This document shows positions 45,222 through 54,396 of a stretch of DNA of 64,000 bases, piece by piece. Both the position numbers and the translations under genes were made by a program. Each line of letters begins with the position of its first letter. The first letter of the stretch is position 1. The DNA is taken from assembly GCF_025061645.1 (NCBI RefSeq), contig NZ_JANYMP010000002.1, positions 436,494 through 500,493 of the forward strand, in the 5' to 3' direction. This DNA comes from Umezawaea endophytica (GTDB lineage: Bacteria; Actinomycetota; Actinomycetes; Mycobacteriales; Pseudonocardiaceae). The notes under the pieces are model-generated. The model was not told the DNA's origin. It made no database searches and saw only the letters and a list, made by a program, of their open reading frames with translations.

Positions 45222-46118
45222 ATGGATGGTTACCGCTCAGGGTTCGCGTGCTTCGTCGGCCGTCCGAACGCGGGGAAGTCGACGCTGACCAACGCGCTGG
45301 TCGGCACCAAGGTCGCGATCACGTCGAGCAAGCCGCAGACGACCCGCCACACCATCCGCGGCATCGTGCACCGCGAGGACGGGCAGTTGATCCTCATCGA
45401 CACCCCCGGTCTGCACCGACCGCGGACGCTGCTCGGCCAGCGGCTGAACGACCTGGTCCGCGAGACCTGGTCGGAGGTGGACGTGGTCGGGTTCTGCGTG
45501 CCCGCGGACCAGAAGGTCGGGCCCGGTGACAAGTTCATCGCCGCCGAGTTGCAGAAGATCGCGAAGAAGACGCCGGTGATCGGCATCATCACCAAGACCG
45601 ACCTCGTGCCGCAGCAGCAGGTGGCCGAGCAGTTGCTGGCGTTGCAGAACATCATGGAGTTCGCCGAGATCGTCCCGGTGTCCGCCGTGGACGGCTACCA
45701 GGTCGACACGCTGGAGAAGCTGCTGCTCGACCGGCTCCCGGAGGGCCCGCCGCTGTACCCGGACGGCGACCTGACCGACGAGCCGGAGATGACGCTGATC
45801 GCGGAGCTGATCCGCGAGGCCGCGCTGGAGGGCGTGCACGACGAGCTGCCGCACTCGATCGCGGTGCTCGTCGAGGAGATGGCGCCGCGCGAGGGCCGCG
45901 ACGACCTCATCGACGTGCACGCGAACCTGTACGTGGAGCGCACCAGCCAGAAGGCGATCATCCTCGGGCACCGGGGCGAGCGGCTGAAGCAGGTGGGCAT
46001 CACCTCGCGCAAGCAGATCGAGGCGCTGCTGGGCAGCAAGGTGTTCCTGGACCTGCACATCAAGATCGCCAAGGACTGGCAGCGCGACCCGAAGCAGCTC
46101 CGCCGCCTGGGGTTCTAG
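45222..46118 (+). CDS. era: GTPase Era
   Basis: The 298-residue protein has an Era-type GTPase (G1 [15 protein letters not shown]2 TTRHTIRG, G3 DTPGLHRP, G4 TKTDL) and a C-terminal KH domain ([21 protein letters not shown]). It binds 16S rRNA and guides 30S assembly. ATG at 45222 fits the family. Its stop is immediately followed by the recO ATG. Confidence 0.97.
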   Translation: MDGYRSGFACFVGRPNAGKSTLTNALVGTKVAITSSKPQTTRHTIRGIVHREDGQLILIDTPGLHRPRTLLGQRLNDLVRETWSEVDVVGFCVPADQKVGPGDKFIAAELQKIAKKTPVIGIITKTDLVPQQQVAEQLLALQNIMEFAEIVPVSAVDGYQVDTLEKLLLDRLPEGPPLYPDGDLTDEPEMTLIAELIREAALEGVHDELPHSIAVLVEEMAPREGRDDLIDVHANLYVERTSQKAIILGHRGERLKQVGITSRKQIEALLGSKVFLDLHIKIAKDWQRDPKQLRRLGF

Positions 46119-46871
46119 ATGGCGAACCTGTACCGCGACACGGGGATCGTCCTGCGCGTGCAGAAGCTCGGCGAGGCGGACCGGATCATCACGCTGCTGA
46201 CCCAGAAGCACGGCAAGGTGCGGGCGGTGGCCAAGGGCGTGCGCCGCACGTCGTCGCGGTTCGGTGCCCGCCTGGAGCCGTTCGGGCACGTGGACGTGCA
46301 GTTCTACCCCGGCCGCTCGCTCGACGTCGTGACGCAGGTCGAGACGCTCGACGCGTTCCACGTCAGCCTGGTCGGCGACTACTCCCGCTACACGGCGGCG
46401 TGCGCGGTGCTGGAGACGGCCGACCGGCTCGCGGCCGAGGAGGGCGAGCCTGCGCTGCGGCTGTACCTGCTGGTCACGGGCGCGCTGCGGGCGTTGGCGG
46501 CGGGGGAGCGGGACGGGTCGCTGGTGCTGGACGCGTTCCTGATGCGCGCCATGTCCATCGCGGGCTGGGCGCCCGCCGTGGACGAGTGCGCGCGCTGCGG
46601 CGAACCAGGCCCGCACCGCGCGTTCAACGTGCAGGCGGGCGGGGTGGTGTGCGCGAACTGCCGTCCGGCGGGCTCGGCGACGCCGTCGGTGGAGACGTTG
46701 CGGCTGCTCGTCGCGCTGCTGCACGGCGAGTGGGACGTGGTCGACGCGCTGCCCGTCGGCGCGCGTCGGGACGCGAGCGGGCTCGTCGCGGCCCACCTCC
46801 AGTGGCACATGGAGCGGCAGCTCCGCTCGCTACCTCTGGTCGAGCGCACGGCACGTCCGACCGAGGGCTAA
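46119..46871 (+). CDS. recO: DNA repair protein RecO
   Basis: The 250-residue protein has the N-terminal OB fold ([43 protein letters not shown]) and a zinc finger ([25 protein letters not shown]). It loads RecA at gaps with RecR. ATG at 46119 directly abuts the era stop. The gene is in the era-recO-uppS operon. Confidence 0.95.
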   Translation: MANLYRDTGIVLRVQKLGEADRIITLLTQKHGKVRAVAKGVRRTSSRFGARLEPFGHVDVQFYPGRSLDVVTQVETLDAFHVSLVGDYSRYTAACAVLETADRLAAEEGEPALRLYLLVTGALRALAAGERDGSLVLDAFLMRAMSIAGWAPAVDECARCGEPGPHRAFNVQAGGVVCANCRPAGSATPSVETLRLLVALLHGEWDVVDALPVGARRDASGLVAAHLQWHMERQLRSLPLVERTARPTEG

Positions 46872-46912
46872 AGTTCGGCCACCGCACAGTCTTCGAGAGG
46901 AATCCCAACACC

Positions 46913-47734
46913 ATGCTGCGCCGACGGCGGGCCGAACGCGAGACGCGCGTCCCCCGACCCCCGGACCCGCACCCCTCCGGCGCCAAGCCGCCCGCCATCC
47001 CGGCGGAGTTCGTGCCCAAGCACGTCGCGATCGTCATGGACGGCAACGGCCGCTGGGCCAACCAGCGCGGCCTGTCCAGGGTCGAGGGGCACAAGCGGGG
47101 CGAGGGCGTCGTGGTCGAGGTCGCACGGGGTGCGATCGAGCTTGGCGTCAAGTGGGTGTCGCTGTACGCGTTCTCGACGGAGAACTGGCGTCGCAGCCCC
47201 GAGGAGGTCCGGTTCCTCATGGGCTTCACCCGTGAGGTGATCCACAACCGCACCGACGAGCTGGACGACCTCGGCGTCCGCGTCCGCTGGGCGGGTCGCA
47301 AGCCGAAGCTGTGGCGCAGCGTCATCTCCGAGCTGGAGGACGCGCAGGAGCGCACCAAGGACAACAAAGAATTGAACCTGGCGATGTGCATCAACTACGG
47401 CGGCCGGGCCGAGATCGGCGACGCCGCCCGCGAGATCGCCCGCCTCGCCGCCGCCGGGAAGATCAACCCGGACAAGGTCGACGAGCGCACGCTGGCGAAG
47501 CACATGTACCAGCCGGACATGCCGGACGTGGACCTGTTCATCCGCCCGTCCGGCGAGCAGCGGACGTCCAACTTCATGCTGTGGCAGTCGGCGTACGCGG
47601 AACTGGTGTTCCAGGACATCCTGTGGCCCGACTTCGACCGCCGCGACCTGTGGGCGGCGTGCGAGGTCTTCGCCCGCCGTGACCGCCGGTTCGGCGGCGC
47701 CATTGACAAGCCCGACGAGGAGAGCACCGCGTGA
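46913..47734 (+). CDS. uppS: isoprenyl (polyprenyl diphosphate) transferase
   Basis: The 273-residue cis-prenyltransferase has [17 protein letters not shown] with the catalytic Asp, [27 protein letters not shown] and the C-terminal [20 protein letters not shown]. It makes long-chain prenyl diphosphate for peptidoglycan and arabinogalactan-type lipid carriers. This copy corresponds to the decaprenyl-diphosphate synthase position near recO in mycobacteria. ATG at 46913. The stop overlaps the next gene by 4 bases. Confidence 0.95.
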   Translation: MLRRRRAERETRVPRPPDPHPSGAKPPAIPAEFVPKHVAIVMDGNGRWANQRGLSRVEGHKRGEGVVVEVARGAIELGVKWVSLYAFSTENWRRSPEEVRFLMGFTREVIHNRTDELDDLGVRVRWAGRKPKLWRSVISELEDAQERTKDNKELNLAMCINYGGRAEIGDAAREIARLAAAGKINPDKVDERTLAKHMYQPDMPDVDLFIRPSGEQRTSNFMLWQSAYAELVFQDILWPDFDRRDLWAACEVFARRDRRFGGAIDKPDEESTA

Positions 47735-48159
47735 CCGACGAAGACGCCGCCGCCATCACCGCGGCACTGCTGACCTCAGCCCGCGAGGCGCTGGAGCTGT
47801 TCCACGACGTCCACGTCGACGACGACGGCGCGTTGAGCTTCCTGCACGGGGAAGTCCCGTGCGCCATCCAGGCGATGCAGCTCGCCGAGGGCCTGACCGT
47901 CCTGAGCCTCACGTGCGTCGTCGCGTGGGACCTGCCGGAGGACCGCGACCTCGCGGTGTCCGCGGCGGAACGGGCGGGGCAGGGCCTCTTCGGCACGCTC
48001 GGCGTCGTGCACACCGATCGCGGCATGGACGTGACCCTGCGGTACGCGTTCCCGGCCGAGGGCATGAAGCCCGAACCACTCAGCACCCTGCTGATGCTCG
48101 TGGTCTCCACCGCATCCCAACTGCGCGGCGAACTCCTCGCCGACGAAAGGACCACCTGA
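47731..48159 (+). CDS. YbjN/type III chaperone-like hypothetical protein
   Basis: The 142-residue acidic protein alternates helices and strands ([53 protein letters not shown]), a pattern seen in YbjN/secretion-chaperone-like proteins. The assignment is by feel of the fold only. GTG at 47731 overlaps the uppS stop, and the stop overlaps the next gene (TGATG), so it is coexpressed with cell-wall lipid synthesis. The function is unknown. Confidence 0.65.
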   Translation: MTDEDAAAITAALLTSAREALELFHDVHVDDDGALSFLHGEVPCAIQAMQLAEGLTVLSLTCVVAWDLPEDRDLAVSAAERAGQGLFGTLGVVHTDRGMDVTLRYAFPAEGMKPEPLSTLLMLVVSTASQLRGELLADERTT

Positions 48160-48626
48160 TGGGTGGCGTGATCATCTACGAGCCCGACGAGGACTCCGCC
48201 GTGCTGGAGTTCCCCTGGGTGGTGACCTTCGAGCCGTCCGGCGGCGAGGAGTGGGACTCCTTCGTCTGCGGACCCTACGAGCGCGCCCACGCGGTGGCGC
48301 TGGCCGAGGCCGTGGCGCTGGCCGAGGACGGCATGCTCGCCGTCGTCGAGCCGATGCTGCCGGTGCTGAGCGCGGACGAGGTCCTCGCGACCATCGACGA
48401 GCTGCGGGAGGCGGACGAGGAGGTCGAGGAGGTTGACGAGTTCGACGACGGCCTGGTCGAGCCGAAGGTCAACGGGACCCATGTGGATTTGACGCTGGGG
48501 GAGACGGACCTGGTGGAGGAGGAGATCGCGGACGACTTCGAGCCGCCTACGCCTGAGGAAGTTCGGGCTGGGATGGAGAGGACGTTCCGGCGGTTGTTGG
48601 CTGCTACGGATCCGTCTGGGTCGTAG
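48159..48626 (+). CDS. acidic hypothetical protein, 155 residues
   Basis: I do not recognise a family. The first 50 residues (GGVIIYEPDEDSAVLEFPWVV, WDSFVCGPYERAHAVALAEAV) look like a compact domain. The rest is very acidic (EADEEVEEVDEFDDGLVEP, LVEEEIADDFEPP). It starts at the overlap TGATG with the previous gene. The last 90 bases of the gene use more T-ending codons than the rest. It is the end of the rightward housekeeping block. Confidence 0.6.
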   Translation: MGGVIIYEPDEDSAVLEFPWVVTFEPSGGEEWDSFVCGPYERAHAVALAEAVALAEDGMLAVVEPMLPVLSADEVLATIDELREADEEVEEVDEFDDGLVEPKVNGTHVDLTLGETDLVEEEIADDFEPPTPEEVRAGMERTFRRLLAATDPSGS

Positions 48627-48636
48627 GGGCCTGGGC

Positions 48637-48678
48637 CCTCGGGGGTGGGGGCTTTTGGGTGGGGGGCTACCCCCGAGG
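48637..48678. terminator. hairpin downstream of the uppS block
   Basis: CCTCGGGGGT (48637-48646) pairs with ACCCCCGAGG (48669-48678) across a 22-base G-rich loop that contains CTTTT. It starts 10 bases after the last rightward stop. Confidence 0.5.
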
Positions 48679-48691
48679 CGCGAGTGTTTCG

Positions 48692-48748
48692 ATGCCGAAT
48701 CCGGTTTGTCAAGGCGGGAAAGATGCCTTGACAAACCGGATTCGGCAT
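48692..48748. repeat. perfect 24-bp inverted repeat with 9-base spacer
   Basis: The arm at 48692-48715 (beginning ATGCCGAATCCGG) is the exact reverse complement of 48725-48748. The spacer is GGGAAAGAT. It lies in the 201-base gap between convergent genes. It is longer and more exact than a usual terminator and has no T-tract. It could be a bidirectional terminator or a member of a dispersed palindromic repeat family. Confidence 0.85.
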
Positions 48749-48827
48749 GAAGGCGCTGGGGATCGGGGGCAGGGTGGGGACTGGGCTATGCCCTGTGGGT
48801 GCGGGTGGGATGGGGGCTGGGGCCGGG

Positions 48828-51590
48828 TTACGGGGTTAGTTCGGCTACTCGGGTGTAGTTGCCGTTTTGGGGTTGTGAAGCTGTTGCGGTGAAGCGCAGT
48901 TGGGTTGTGGTGACCGGCTGGGTGAAGGGGAGCCACCTGGTCAGGTCTGTGTTGCCGGTGGTGGTGGACTGGGTTGTCCACGTTGTGCCGTCCCAGGTTT
49001 GGATGGTGAAGTCGGTGACCACACCGTCCACGATGGACTGGAAGCCGATGCCGTTCAAAGTGATTGGTGTTGGTGTGGTGAGGGTCAGGGTGTCGGGGAA
49101 TTGGCCTGGGCTGGCGTCGTTCCAGAACGTTGTGGGGGTGCGGTCGATGGAGTTGGCCGCGTAGTAGGTGCGGGGTTGGCCTTCGAAGACGTTGGGTGCT
49201 GCTTCGCTCGACGCTGTGGCGGTGGTGCCTGTTGGCCAGAGGCCGAACACGGTCAAGGGTGTGGTGGTTTCCGCGGTCAGCCTGCCTGCTGTGGCTTTCA
49301 GTCGGATCTGTGGTTGGCCGCCGGGGCCGGTGGGGGCGTGTACGCCTACCTTCACCACGGTGCTGGTGATGCCCTTGGCCGGGTCCAGGGTGAACGGGGC
49401 CGGGGTGGTGGTCCAGCCGGTGGGGGCGGTGGCGTCGACCTTGCCCGTGAGTGCCTTGGTGCCACTTGCCGTCACGGTGACCGCGATGGTGTGGTCCTCG
49501 CCCGCGCGGACCGGGGTGTTGTCGGACGAGGTGACTCGCACGTCCAGTCCTGAAGGGACGGTGCCGGTGGAGCGGCTGTCGAACCTGGCGCGGGTGGGCA
49601 GGCCCTTCAGCACGACGTAGTCGCCTTCCAGGTGTGCGTCGTGCGCCAGGCCGCGGGTGCCGTTCCAGACCAGTCTGCCGTTGACCCGGAGTTGGGTCTT
49701 GGCGCCGAAGGTGGGCACCTCGACCCGGTCCACGGCTCCGGCGGGGGCGGTCAGGTCGCCGGTGAACGTGCCCCGGCGCGGGTCGTGGGACCAGGCCAGT
49801 TCGATGTTGCCCAGCGGGGTCTTGAGGTTGCCCTCGGCGCTGGTCAAGTCGCCCGGCTGGGGTTTGACCAGGTAGCCGCCGCCCACCGTGCGCGGTTGGA
49901 TGCCGAGCACGGAGAACGTCAGCGCCGACGTGGGGCCGGTGGCCCAGCCGTGGGCCGCGCTCATGTACGCGCCGCCGTAGCCGAACTGGCCGTTGGCGAG
50001 GTAGCCCTCCCAGAACGTGCTGCCCGTGCCGAGCGGCGAGTTCAGCATGTAGCCCCACTCGCGGCGGATCAGTTCCAGCGCGCGGGTCGCGTTGCCCGCG
50101 TTCAGGTGGGCCTGCACCTCGAGGGAACCGGGGAAGGTGCCGATCTCCGAGTTCTTCTCGGGGGTCGTCGCGCCGTAGGCGTTCCAGTTCAACGTCAGCG
50201 AGGCGCTGATCCGCCGGGCGCGGGCCGGGTCGGTGAGGCCGAACGACACCGCGAGCGAGTTGCCGTCCTGGGGGTGCAGGGCGCTGGTCGGGTTGTCGCG
50301 GAACAGGCCCGCCCGCTCGTCCCACAGCGTGGCGTTCACGGCCGCCTTCAGCGTGGCCGCCTTCGCGCGCCACGCGGTCGCCGACGACGGGTCGTCCAGT
50401 TCCTCCGCCAGTTCGGCGCCGGTCAGGAGCGCCTGGTGCATCAGGGCGTTGGCCGCGATGTTCTCGCCGCCCTGGCCGCCGCGCGCCCAGTCGTTGGTGC
50501 CCGTCACGCGCAGCAGGCCGGTCGGGCCGATCTTCGCGAGCGAGTAGTCGAGGCCCCTGCGGTAGTCGGACCACATGTCGCGCAGCCACGCCTCGTCGTG
50601 GGTGTACTGGACGTAGGTGGCCGTGCCGACGAGCGTCCACAGGTGGTAGGTGTCGGAGCCGTAGAAGTTGACCTGCGGTCCGGCGAACGGCAGTTCGCCT
50701 GACGCGGTCTGGTGCTGGTAGAGCGTGGTCAGGGCGTTGCGCGTGGGGGTGAGGTCGCCCAGTGACGCGTACTCCGTCGGCACCGAGACGCCGAGGTCTC
50801 CCGGCCACACGGTGCGGTCCCGCTTGGCGCCGTCGACCAGCACGGTGTCGCCCGCGCCGACCACGGCGCCGTTGTCCCAGCCCGTGCCGGGCGGTCCCCA
50901 GACGCGGCCGGTGTCGGGCGGGATGATGTTGGTCTGCACGGTGTACGCACCGGCGTACCAGATCTTGTTGAGCAGCGGGTCGCTCGACCTGAAGTGGTTC
51001 TCGTAGTCGCGCAGGTCGGTCATCGTCGGCGCGAAGGTGATGTCGACCGACACCCGGTCGATCGCGATCGAGCCCGCCGAGTCGACGAACAGCGTGAGGT
51101 AGCGGAAGCCGCCGCGCTGCTTGGCCTTCGGCGTCGTCCAGGTCGATCCCGGCACCACGTCGGCGGTCAGCGCGCCGTCGGGGCCGGAGCCGCCGTTGCT
51201 CGCGTCGCTGGTGAGGCCGATGTACTGCGAGGACTCGGTGAACGCGAGCCCCAGACGTCCGCCGGGCGCGGCCGAGGCGGGGAAGCGCACGCTGACGGTT
51301 CCGCCGACCTCCTTGCCGAAGTCCAGCGTCACCGAGGAGCCGGTGCCGGTGAGGGTGGTCGTGCGGCCGCGCAGGACGTTGCCGGGGTCCGCGACGGTGC
51401 CGGACGACCGGGTGACCTTGACCGGGGTGACCGTGCGGCTCGCGGGGGCGAAGTTGTCGCTGGTGCGCCCGCGGTCGAGGGGGTCCGCGGCCGCGGTGGT
51501 CGGAACGGTGCACAGCGCCGCCACGACCGCGGCCGCCACGGCGTGGAGGAGTGGTCCGACGGCACCGCCGCCATCGCGTCTTCGGCTCAC
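48828..51590 (-). CDS. secreted alpha-L-rhamnosidase-like glycoside hydrolase with C-terminal discoidin domain
   Basis: The 920-residue enzyme has a signal peptide (about 1-35, TTAAA) and an N-terminal beta-sandwich. A six-hairpin (alpha/alpha)6 domain follows with GRVWGPPGTGWDNGA, KRDRTVWPGDLGVSVPTEY, GTNDWARGGQGGENI and WNAYGATTPEKNSEIGTFPG, patterns of GH78-type rhamnosidases. A beta domain and an F5/8 type C (discoidin) module (about 790-920, ATASSEAAPNVFEGQ... RFTATASQPQNGNYTRVAEL) end it. GTG at 51590 has GAGGAGACC upstream. A LacI-type operator lies at 51612. The last 500 bases have atypical codon use. Confidence 0.85.
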   Translation of the reverse strand: MSRRRDGGGAVGPLLHAVAAAVVAALCTVPTTAAADPLDRGRTSDNFAPASRTVTPVKVTRSSGTVADPGNVLRGRTTTLTGTGSSVTLDFGKEVGGTVSVRFPASAAPGGRLGLAFTESSQYIGLTSDASNGGSGPDGALTADVVPGSTWTTPKAKQRGGFRYLTLFVDSAGSIAIDRVSVDITFAPTMTDLRDYENHFRSSDPLLNKIWYAGAYTVQTNIIPPDTGRVWGPPGTGWDNGAVVGAGDTVLVDGAKRDRTVWPGDLGVSVPTEYASLGDLTPTRNALTTLYQHQTASGELPFAGPQVNFYGSDTYHLWTLVGTATYVQYTHDEAWLRDMWSDYRRGLDYSLAKIGPTGLLRVTGTNDWARGGQGGENIAANALMHQALLTGAELAEELDDPSSATAWRAKAATLKAAVNATLWDERAGLFRDNPTSALHPQDGNSLAVSFGLTDPARARRISASLTLNWNAYGATTPEKNSEIGTFPGSLEVQAHLNAGNATRALELIRREWGYMLNSPLGTGSTFWEGYLANGQFGYGGAYMSAAHGWATGPTSALTFSVLGIQPRTVGGGYLVKPQPGDLTSAEGNLKTPLGNIELAWSHDPRRGTFTGDLTAPAGAVDRVEVPTFGAKTQLRVNGRLVWNGTRGLAHDAHLEGDYVVLKGLPTRARFDSRSTGTVPSGLDVRVTSSDNTPVRAGEDHTIAVTVTASGTKALTGKVDATAPTGWTTTPAPFTLDPAKGITSTVVKVGVHAPTGPGGQPQIRLKATAGRLTAETTTPLTVFGLWPTGTTATASSEAAPNVFEGQPRTYYAANSIDRTPTTFWNDASPGQFPDTLTLTTPTPITLNGIGFQSIVDGVVTDFTIQTWDGTTWTTQSTTTGNTDLTRWLPFTQPVTTTQLRFTATASQPQNGNYTRVAELTP

Positions 51591-51611
51591 GTCAGGTCTC
51601 CTCGCGGTGAA

Positions 51612-51625
51612 TTGAAACGTTACAA
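51612..51625 (-). promoter_or_regulatory. LacI-type operator candidate
   Basis: TTGAAACGTTACAA is a near-palindrome centred on ACGT, one half-site change away from TTGAAACGTTTCAA, the usual form of LacI-family sites. It lies 21 bases upstream of the rhamnosidase start. No LacI gene is in the window. Confidence 0.5.
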
Positions 51626-51752
51626 CCGGAGTGCACTGTGGCCTGTGACGCACGTCTCTGTCAATGAAATCGCCCGCCCACGGCGCGTCCGGCCGACCTT
51701 GGCGGAAACCCGACATCAGGGGGGTGGGACCGCGGGGCGTGTGCCTGGCATC

Positions 51753-51781
51753 ATCTCGGAAGTGACAATCACTTCCGAGAT
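51753..51781. promoter_or_regulatory. perfect 12-bp inverted repeat over the permease start
   Basis: ATCTCGGAAGTG (51753-51764) and CACTTCCGAGAT (51770-51781) flank ACAAT. The GTG start at 51762 is inside the left arm, so the element spans the presumed leaderless transcription start. It could be an operator or an mRNA hairpin that hides the start. Confidence 0.65.
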
Positions 51782-52775
51782 CAGGGATCCGCGGCCCCGC
51801 GGTCGTGGGCCCCTGCGCGGGAAGGTCACCTCGCTGGAGGTGCTCTGCCTGCTGCTGGTCCTCGCGCTGGTCCTCCAGGACTGGCTCATCGGCGTGCTCG
51901 ACGCCCCGCAGTTGCGGACGGCGTCGACCGTGTTCGTGGCCGTCTGCGTTCAGGCGATGCCGTTCCTGGTGTTCGGCGTCCTCATCAGCGGCGCCATCGC
52001 GGCCTTCGTGCCCGCGAGCGCCCTTCGCAGGCTGCTGCCGAAGAAGACGGCGCTCGCCGTGCCGGTCGCGGGCCTCGCCGGGGTCGCGCTGCCGGGTTGT
52101 GAGTGCGCCTCGGTGCCGGTGGCCAGGAGGCTGATGCAGCAGGGCGTCCCGCCCGCGGTGGCGTTGTCGTTCCTGCTGGCCGCGCCCGCGGTGAACCCGA
52201 TCGTGCTGGTCGCGACCGCCGTCGCGTTCCGGGACGCGCCGATGATGGTGCCCGCCCGGTTCGTCGGTTCGCTGCTCACGGCGATGGTCATGGGCTGGCT
52301 GTGGACGAGGTTCGGCAAGGCCGAGTGGATCGCCGAGCGCGCGCTGCGGAAGTTCGAGGAGAAGGAGGGCACCTCGCGCTGGGCGGTGTTCACCGAGACC
52401 GCGCGGCACGACCTCGTCGAAGCGGGCGGGTTCCTGGTGCTCGGCGGTGTGTTCGCCGCCGCGTTCAACGTGCTGGTGCCGACCGCGTGGATGGAGACGC
52501 TCGGCGCGCAGATCGTGCTCGGGGTGATCGTCATGGCGTTCCTGGCCGTGATCCTGGCGCTGTGCAGCGAGGCGGACGCGTTCGTCGCCGTGTCGATGAC
52601 CGCGCTGCCCCTGTTGCCGCGCCTGGTGTTCCTGGTCGTCGGTCCCGCCGTCGACGTGAAGCTGTTCGCCCTCCAGGCGGGTACGTTCGGCAAGTCCTTC
52701 GCCCTGCGCTTCGCGCCCGCCACGTTCGTGGTGGCCATCGCGAGCGCCCTAGCCGCCGGAGCCGTGTTCCTGTGA
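51762..52775 (+). CDS. DUF318/YraQ-type permease
   Basis: The 337-residue membrane protein has about eight helices and the DUF318 motif VALPGCECASVPVARRLMQQG, with FLLAAPAVNPIVL after it. The second half mirrors it (ALCSEADAFVAVSM). Members of this COG0701 family are permeases of unclear cargo that often pair with TIGR03943 proteins and metal regulators, as here. It starts with GTG at 51762 and has no usable start further upstream in frame. It overlaps the next gene by 4 bases. Confidence 0.85.
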   Translation: MTITSEIRDPRPRGRGPLRGKVTSLEVLCLLLVLALVLQDWLIGVLDAPQLRTASTVFVAVCVQAMPFLVFGVLISGAIAAFVPASALRRLLPKKTALAVPVAGLAGVALPGCECASVPVARRLMQQGVPPAVALSFLLAAPAVNPIVLVATAVAFRDAPMMVPARFVGSLLTAMVMGWLWTRFGKAEWIAERALRKFEEKEGTSRWAVFTETARHDLVEAGGFLVLGGVFAAAFNVLVPTAWMETLGAQIVLGVIVMAFLAVILALCSEADAFVAVSMTALPLLPRLVFLVVGPAVDVKLFALQAGTFGKSFALRFAPATFVVAIASALAAGAVFL

Positions 52776-53485
52776 GGCGCGAAACGCAGAACATCCTGCT
52801 CATCCTGCTCGGTGGCGCGCTGCTGAAGCTGAGCTTCACCGACATGTACCTGCGGTACGTGAAGGCGGGCCTCCAGCCGCTGCTGATCGCCGCGGGCGCG
52901 GTCATGATCCTGTTGGCGGGCCTGGCGATCGTCCGCGACCTGCGCGCTCCGAAGGAGGCGGAGGAGGCGCACGGCGACCACGAGCACAAGTCGTCGCGCA
53001 GCCCGTGGATGCTGCTGCTGCCCGTGCTGGCGGTGTTCCTGATCGCCCCGCCCGCGCTCGGCGCGGACACGGTCAACCGGTCGGACCGCAACGCGGCCCA
53101 GGAGTCCAAGAGCGCCAACGGTTTCGCGGCGCTGCCGGAGGGCGCGGTCATCCCGCTGAGCCTCGGCGAGTTCGTCACGCGCACCGCGTGGGACGACTCG
53201 GGGTCGCTGGACGACCGGGTGGTGAAGCTGACCGGGTTCGTGGTGCGCAAGAACGACGCGACCTACGTCGCCCGGCTGGCGATCTCGTGCTGCGCGGCCG
53301 ACGCGTCGCCGATCAAGGTGCGGATGACCGGCACCGGGTTCGACTCGATGCCGACCGACCAGTGGGTCGAGGTCACGGGCAAGGTCGTGCCCGGCTCGGC
53401 GACGAAGGAGACCGCCTACGTGCCGACGTTCACCGTCGCGGAGATCGCGCCCGTCGCGACCCCCGTCGACACCTACGAGAGCTGA
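52772..53485 (+). CDS. TIGR03943/DUF1980-type membrane protein
   Basis: The 237-residue protein has an N-terminal membrane helix pair (residues 7-22 and 32-55), a His-rich loop (EEAHGDHEHKSS), a third helix (LLLPVLAVFLIAPPALGA) and an outside domain. The outside domain has VKLTGFVVRKNDATYVARLAISCCAADASPI, typical of the family. It is the regular partner of DUF318 permeases. The His-rich loop and CC pair suggest metal handling. GTG at 52772 overlaps the permease stop. Confidence 0.85.
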   Translation: MRRETQNILLILLGGALLKLSFTDMYLRYVKAGLQPLLIAAGAVMILLAGLAIVRDLRAPKEAEEAHGDHEHKSSRSPWMLLLPVLAVFLIAPPALGADTVNRSDRNAAQESKSANGFAALPEGAVIPLSLGEFVTRTAWDDSGSLDDRVVKLTGFVVRKNDATYVARLAISCCAADASPIKVRMTGTGFDSMPTDQWVEVTGKVVPGSATKETAYVPTFTVAEIAPVATPVDTYES

Positions 53486-53486
53486 C

Positions 53487-53909
53487 TCAGCTCTTGCGGG
53501 TGCACCCCGCGCACGTCCCGAAGATCTCGACGGTGTGGCTGACCTCGGAGAAGCCGTTCTCGGCCGCGATGCGGTCGGCCCACTTCTCCACCGCGGGGCC
53601 TTCGACCTCGACGGTGCGGCCGCACGTGCGGCACACCAGGTGGTGATGGTGGTGCGCGGAGCAGCGCCGGTAGATGGCTTCGCCGGAGTCGGTGCGCAGC
53701 ACGTCGACCTCGCCCGCGTCGGCCAGCGACTGGAGGGTGCGGTACACGGTGGTCAGGCCGATGCCCTCACCGCGCTTGCGCAGTTCCTCGTGCAGCTCCT
53801 GCGCCGAGCGGAACTCGGCGAGCTGGTCGAGCAGCTTGGACACCGCTGTGCGCTGCTTGGTCGAGCGCAGTCCTGGCACCGCGGTAGTGGGGCGCTCGCT
53901 AGTGGTCAC
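53487..53909 (-). CDS. zur: Fur family regulator, probably Zur
   Basis: The 140-residue Fur-fold protein has the winged helix RSTKQRTAVSKLLDQLAEF, LRKRGEGIGLTTVYRTLQSL. The metal sites are HHHHHLVCRTCGRTVEVEG and GTCAGC near the C terminus (two CxxC, the structural zinc). In mycobacteria the gene next to smtB at this locus (Rv2359) is Zur, which supports zinc sensing over iron. GTG at 53909 follows GGAGGATCT and overlaps the arsR stop. It converges with the permease pair at 2 bases. Confidence 0.88.
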   Translation of the reverse strand: MTTSERPTTAVPGLRSTKQRTAVSKLLDQLAEFRSAQELHEELRKRGEGIGLTTVYRTLQSLADAGEVDVLRTDSGEAIYRRCSAHHHHHLVCRTCGRTVEVEGPAVEKWADRIAAENGFSEVSHTVEIFGTCAGCTRKS

Positions 53910-54352
53910 AGATCCTCCGTCCGGTCGGTCCGGTCGGTCTCGTTGATACCAGCGACCACCGGGCGGGTTGAAGTCCCCCCACCCTCCTCGACGTGGATGA
54001 CCGCGTCCACGACGATGTGCGCCAGGTGCTCGTCCACCAACCGGTAGACGACCTCGCGCCCGTGGCGTTCCCCGTGCACGACACCCGCGGCCTTGAGCAC
54101 CCGCAGGTGTTGGCTGATCAACGGCTGTGCGACGCCGAGCGCCTCGACCAGCTCGTGCACGCACCGCTCGGCTTCCTGGAGTTGCAGGACGATCGCGATC
54201 CGCACCGGCGCGGCCAGCGCGCGCAGCAGTTCGCCCGCGGCCGCCAGCGTTCGGGCGGACCTCGGCGGGGCGGGGCGGGGGGCGTCGCGCTCGTGGGAGT
54301 GGGTGTGCTCGCCGCGCACCGGGACCGTCGTCGCGTCCTGGGTCAAGCGCAC
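53906..54352 (-). CDS. smtB: SmtB/ArsR family zinc-sensing repressor
   Basis: The 148-residue winged-helix repressor has ALAAPVRIAIVLQLQEAERCV and the recognition helix VAQPLISQHLRVLKAAGVV. The alpha-5 zinc site is complete: Asp107-x-His109-x10-His120-x2-Glu123 (DEHLAHIVVDAVIHVEE). A His-rich N terminus (EHTHSHERD) precedes it. It equals Rv2358 of Mycobacterium tuberculosis by position. It forms an operon with zur through a GTGA overlap and probably represses that operon when zinc is low. Confidence 0.9.
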   Translation of the reverse strand: MRLTQDATTVPVRGEHTHSHERDAPRPAPPRSARTLAAAGELLRALAAPVRIAIVLQLQEAERCVHELVEALGVAQPLISQHLRVLKAAGVVHGERHGREVVYRLVDEHLAHIVVDAVIHVEEGGGTSTRPVVAGINETDRTDRTEDL

Positions 54353-54373
54353 GCACCTTCTTCCCGCTCTACC

Positions 54374-54396
54374 TGGAATGGATTATCAAGACCAAT
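54374..54396 (-). promoter_or_regulatory. AT-rich operator candidate before smtB-zur
   Basis: The stretch holds GGATT and AATCC inverted halves (54380-54384 and 54392-54396 region). It also holds TGGAATGGATTATCA (54374-54388), whose complement shares TGATAAT with Zur-type boxes. It is 22 bases before the smtB start. The match to a defined consensus is only partial. Confidence 0.35.

Noticed and set aside
48859-49620. Plus-strand open frames opposite the rhamnosidase 3' end
   Set aside because: Their products are Gly/Val/Arg/Trp-rich low complexity and run through the discoidin domain coding sequence on the other strand.
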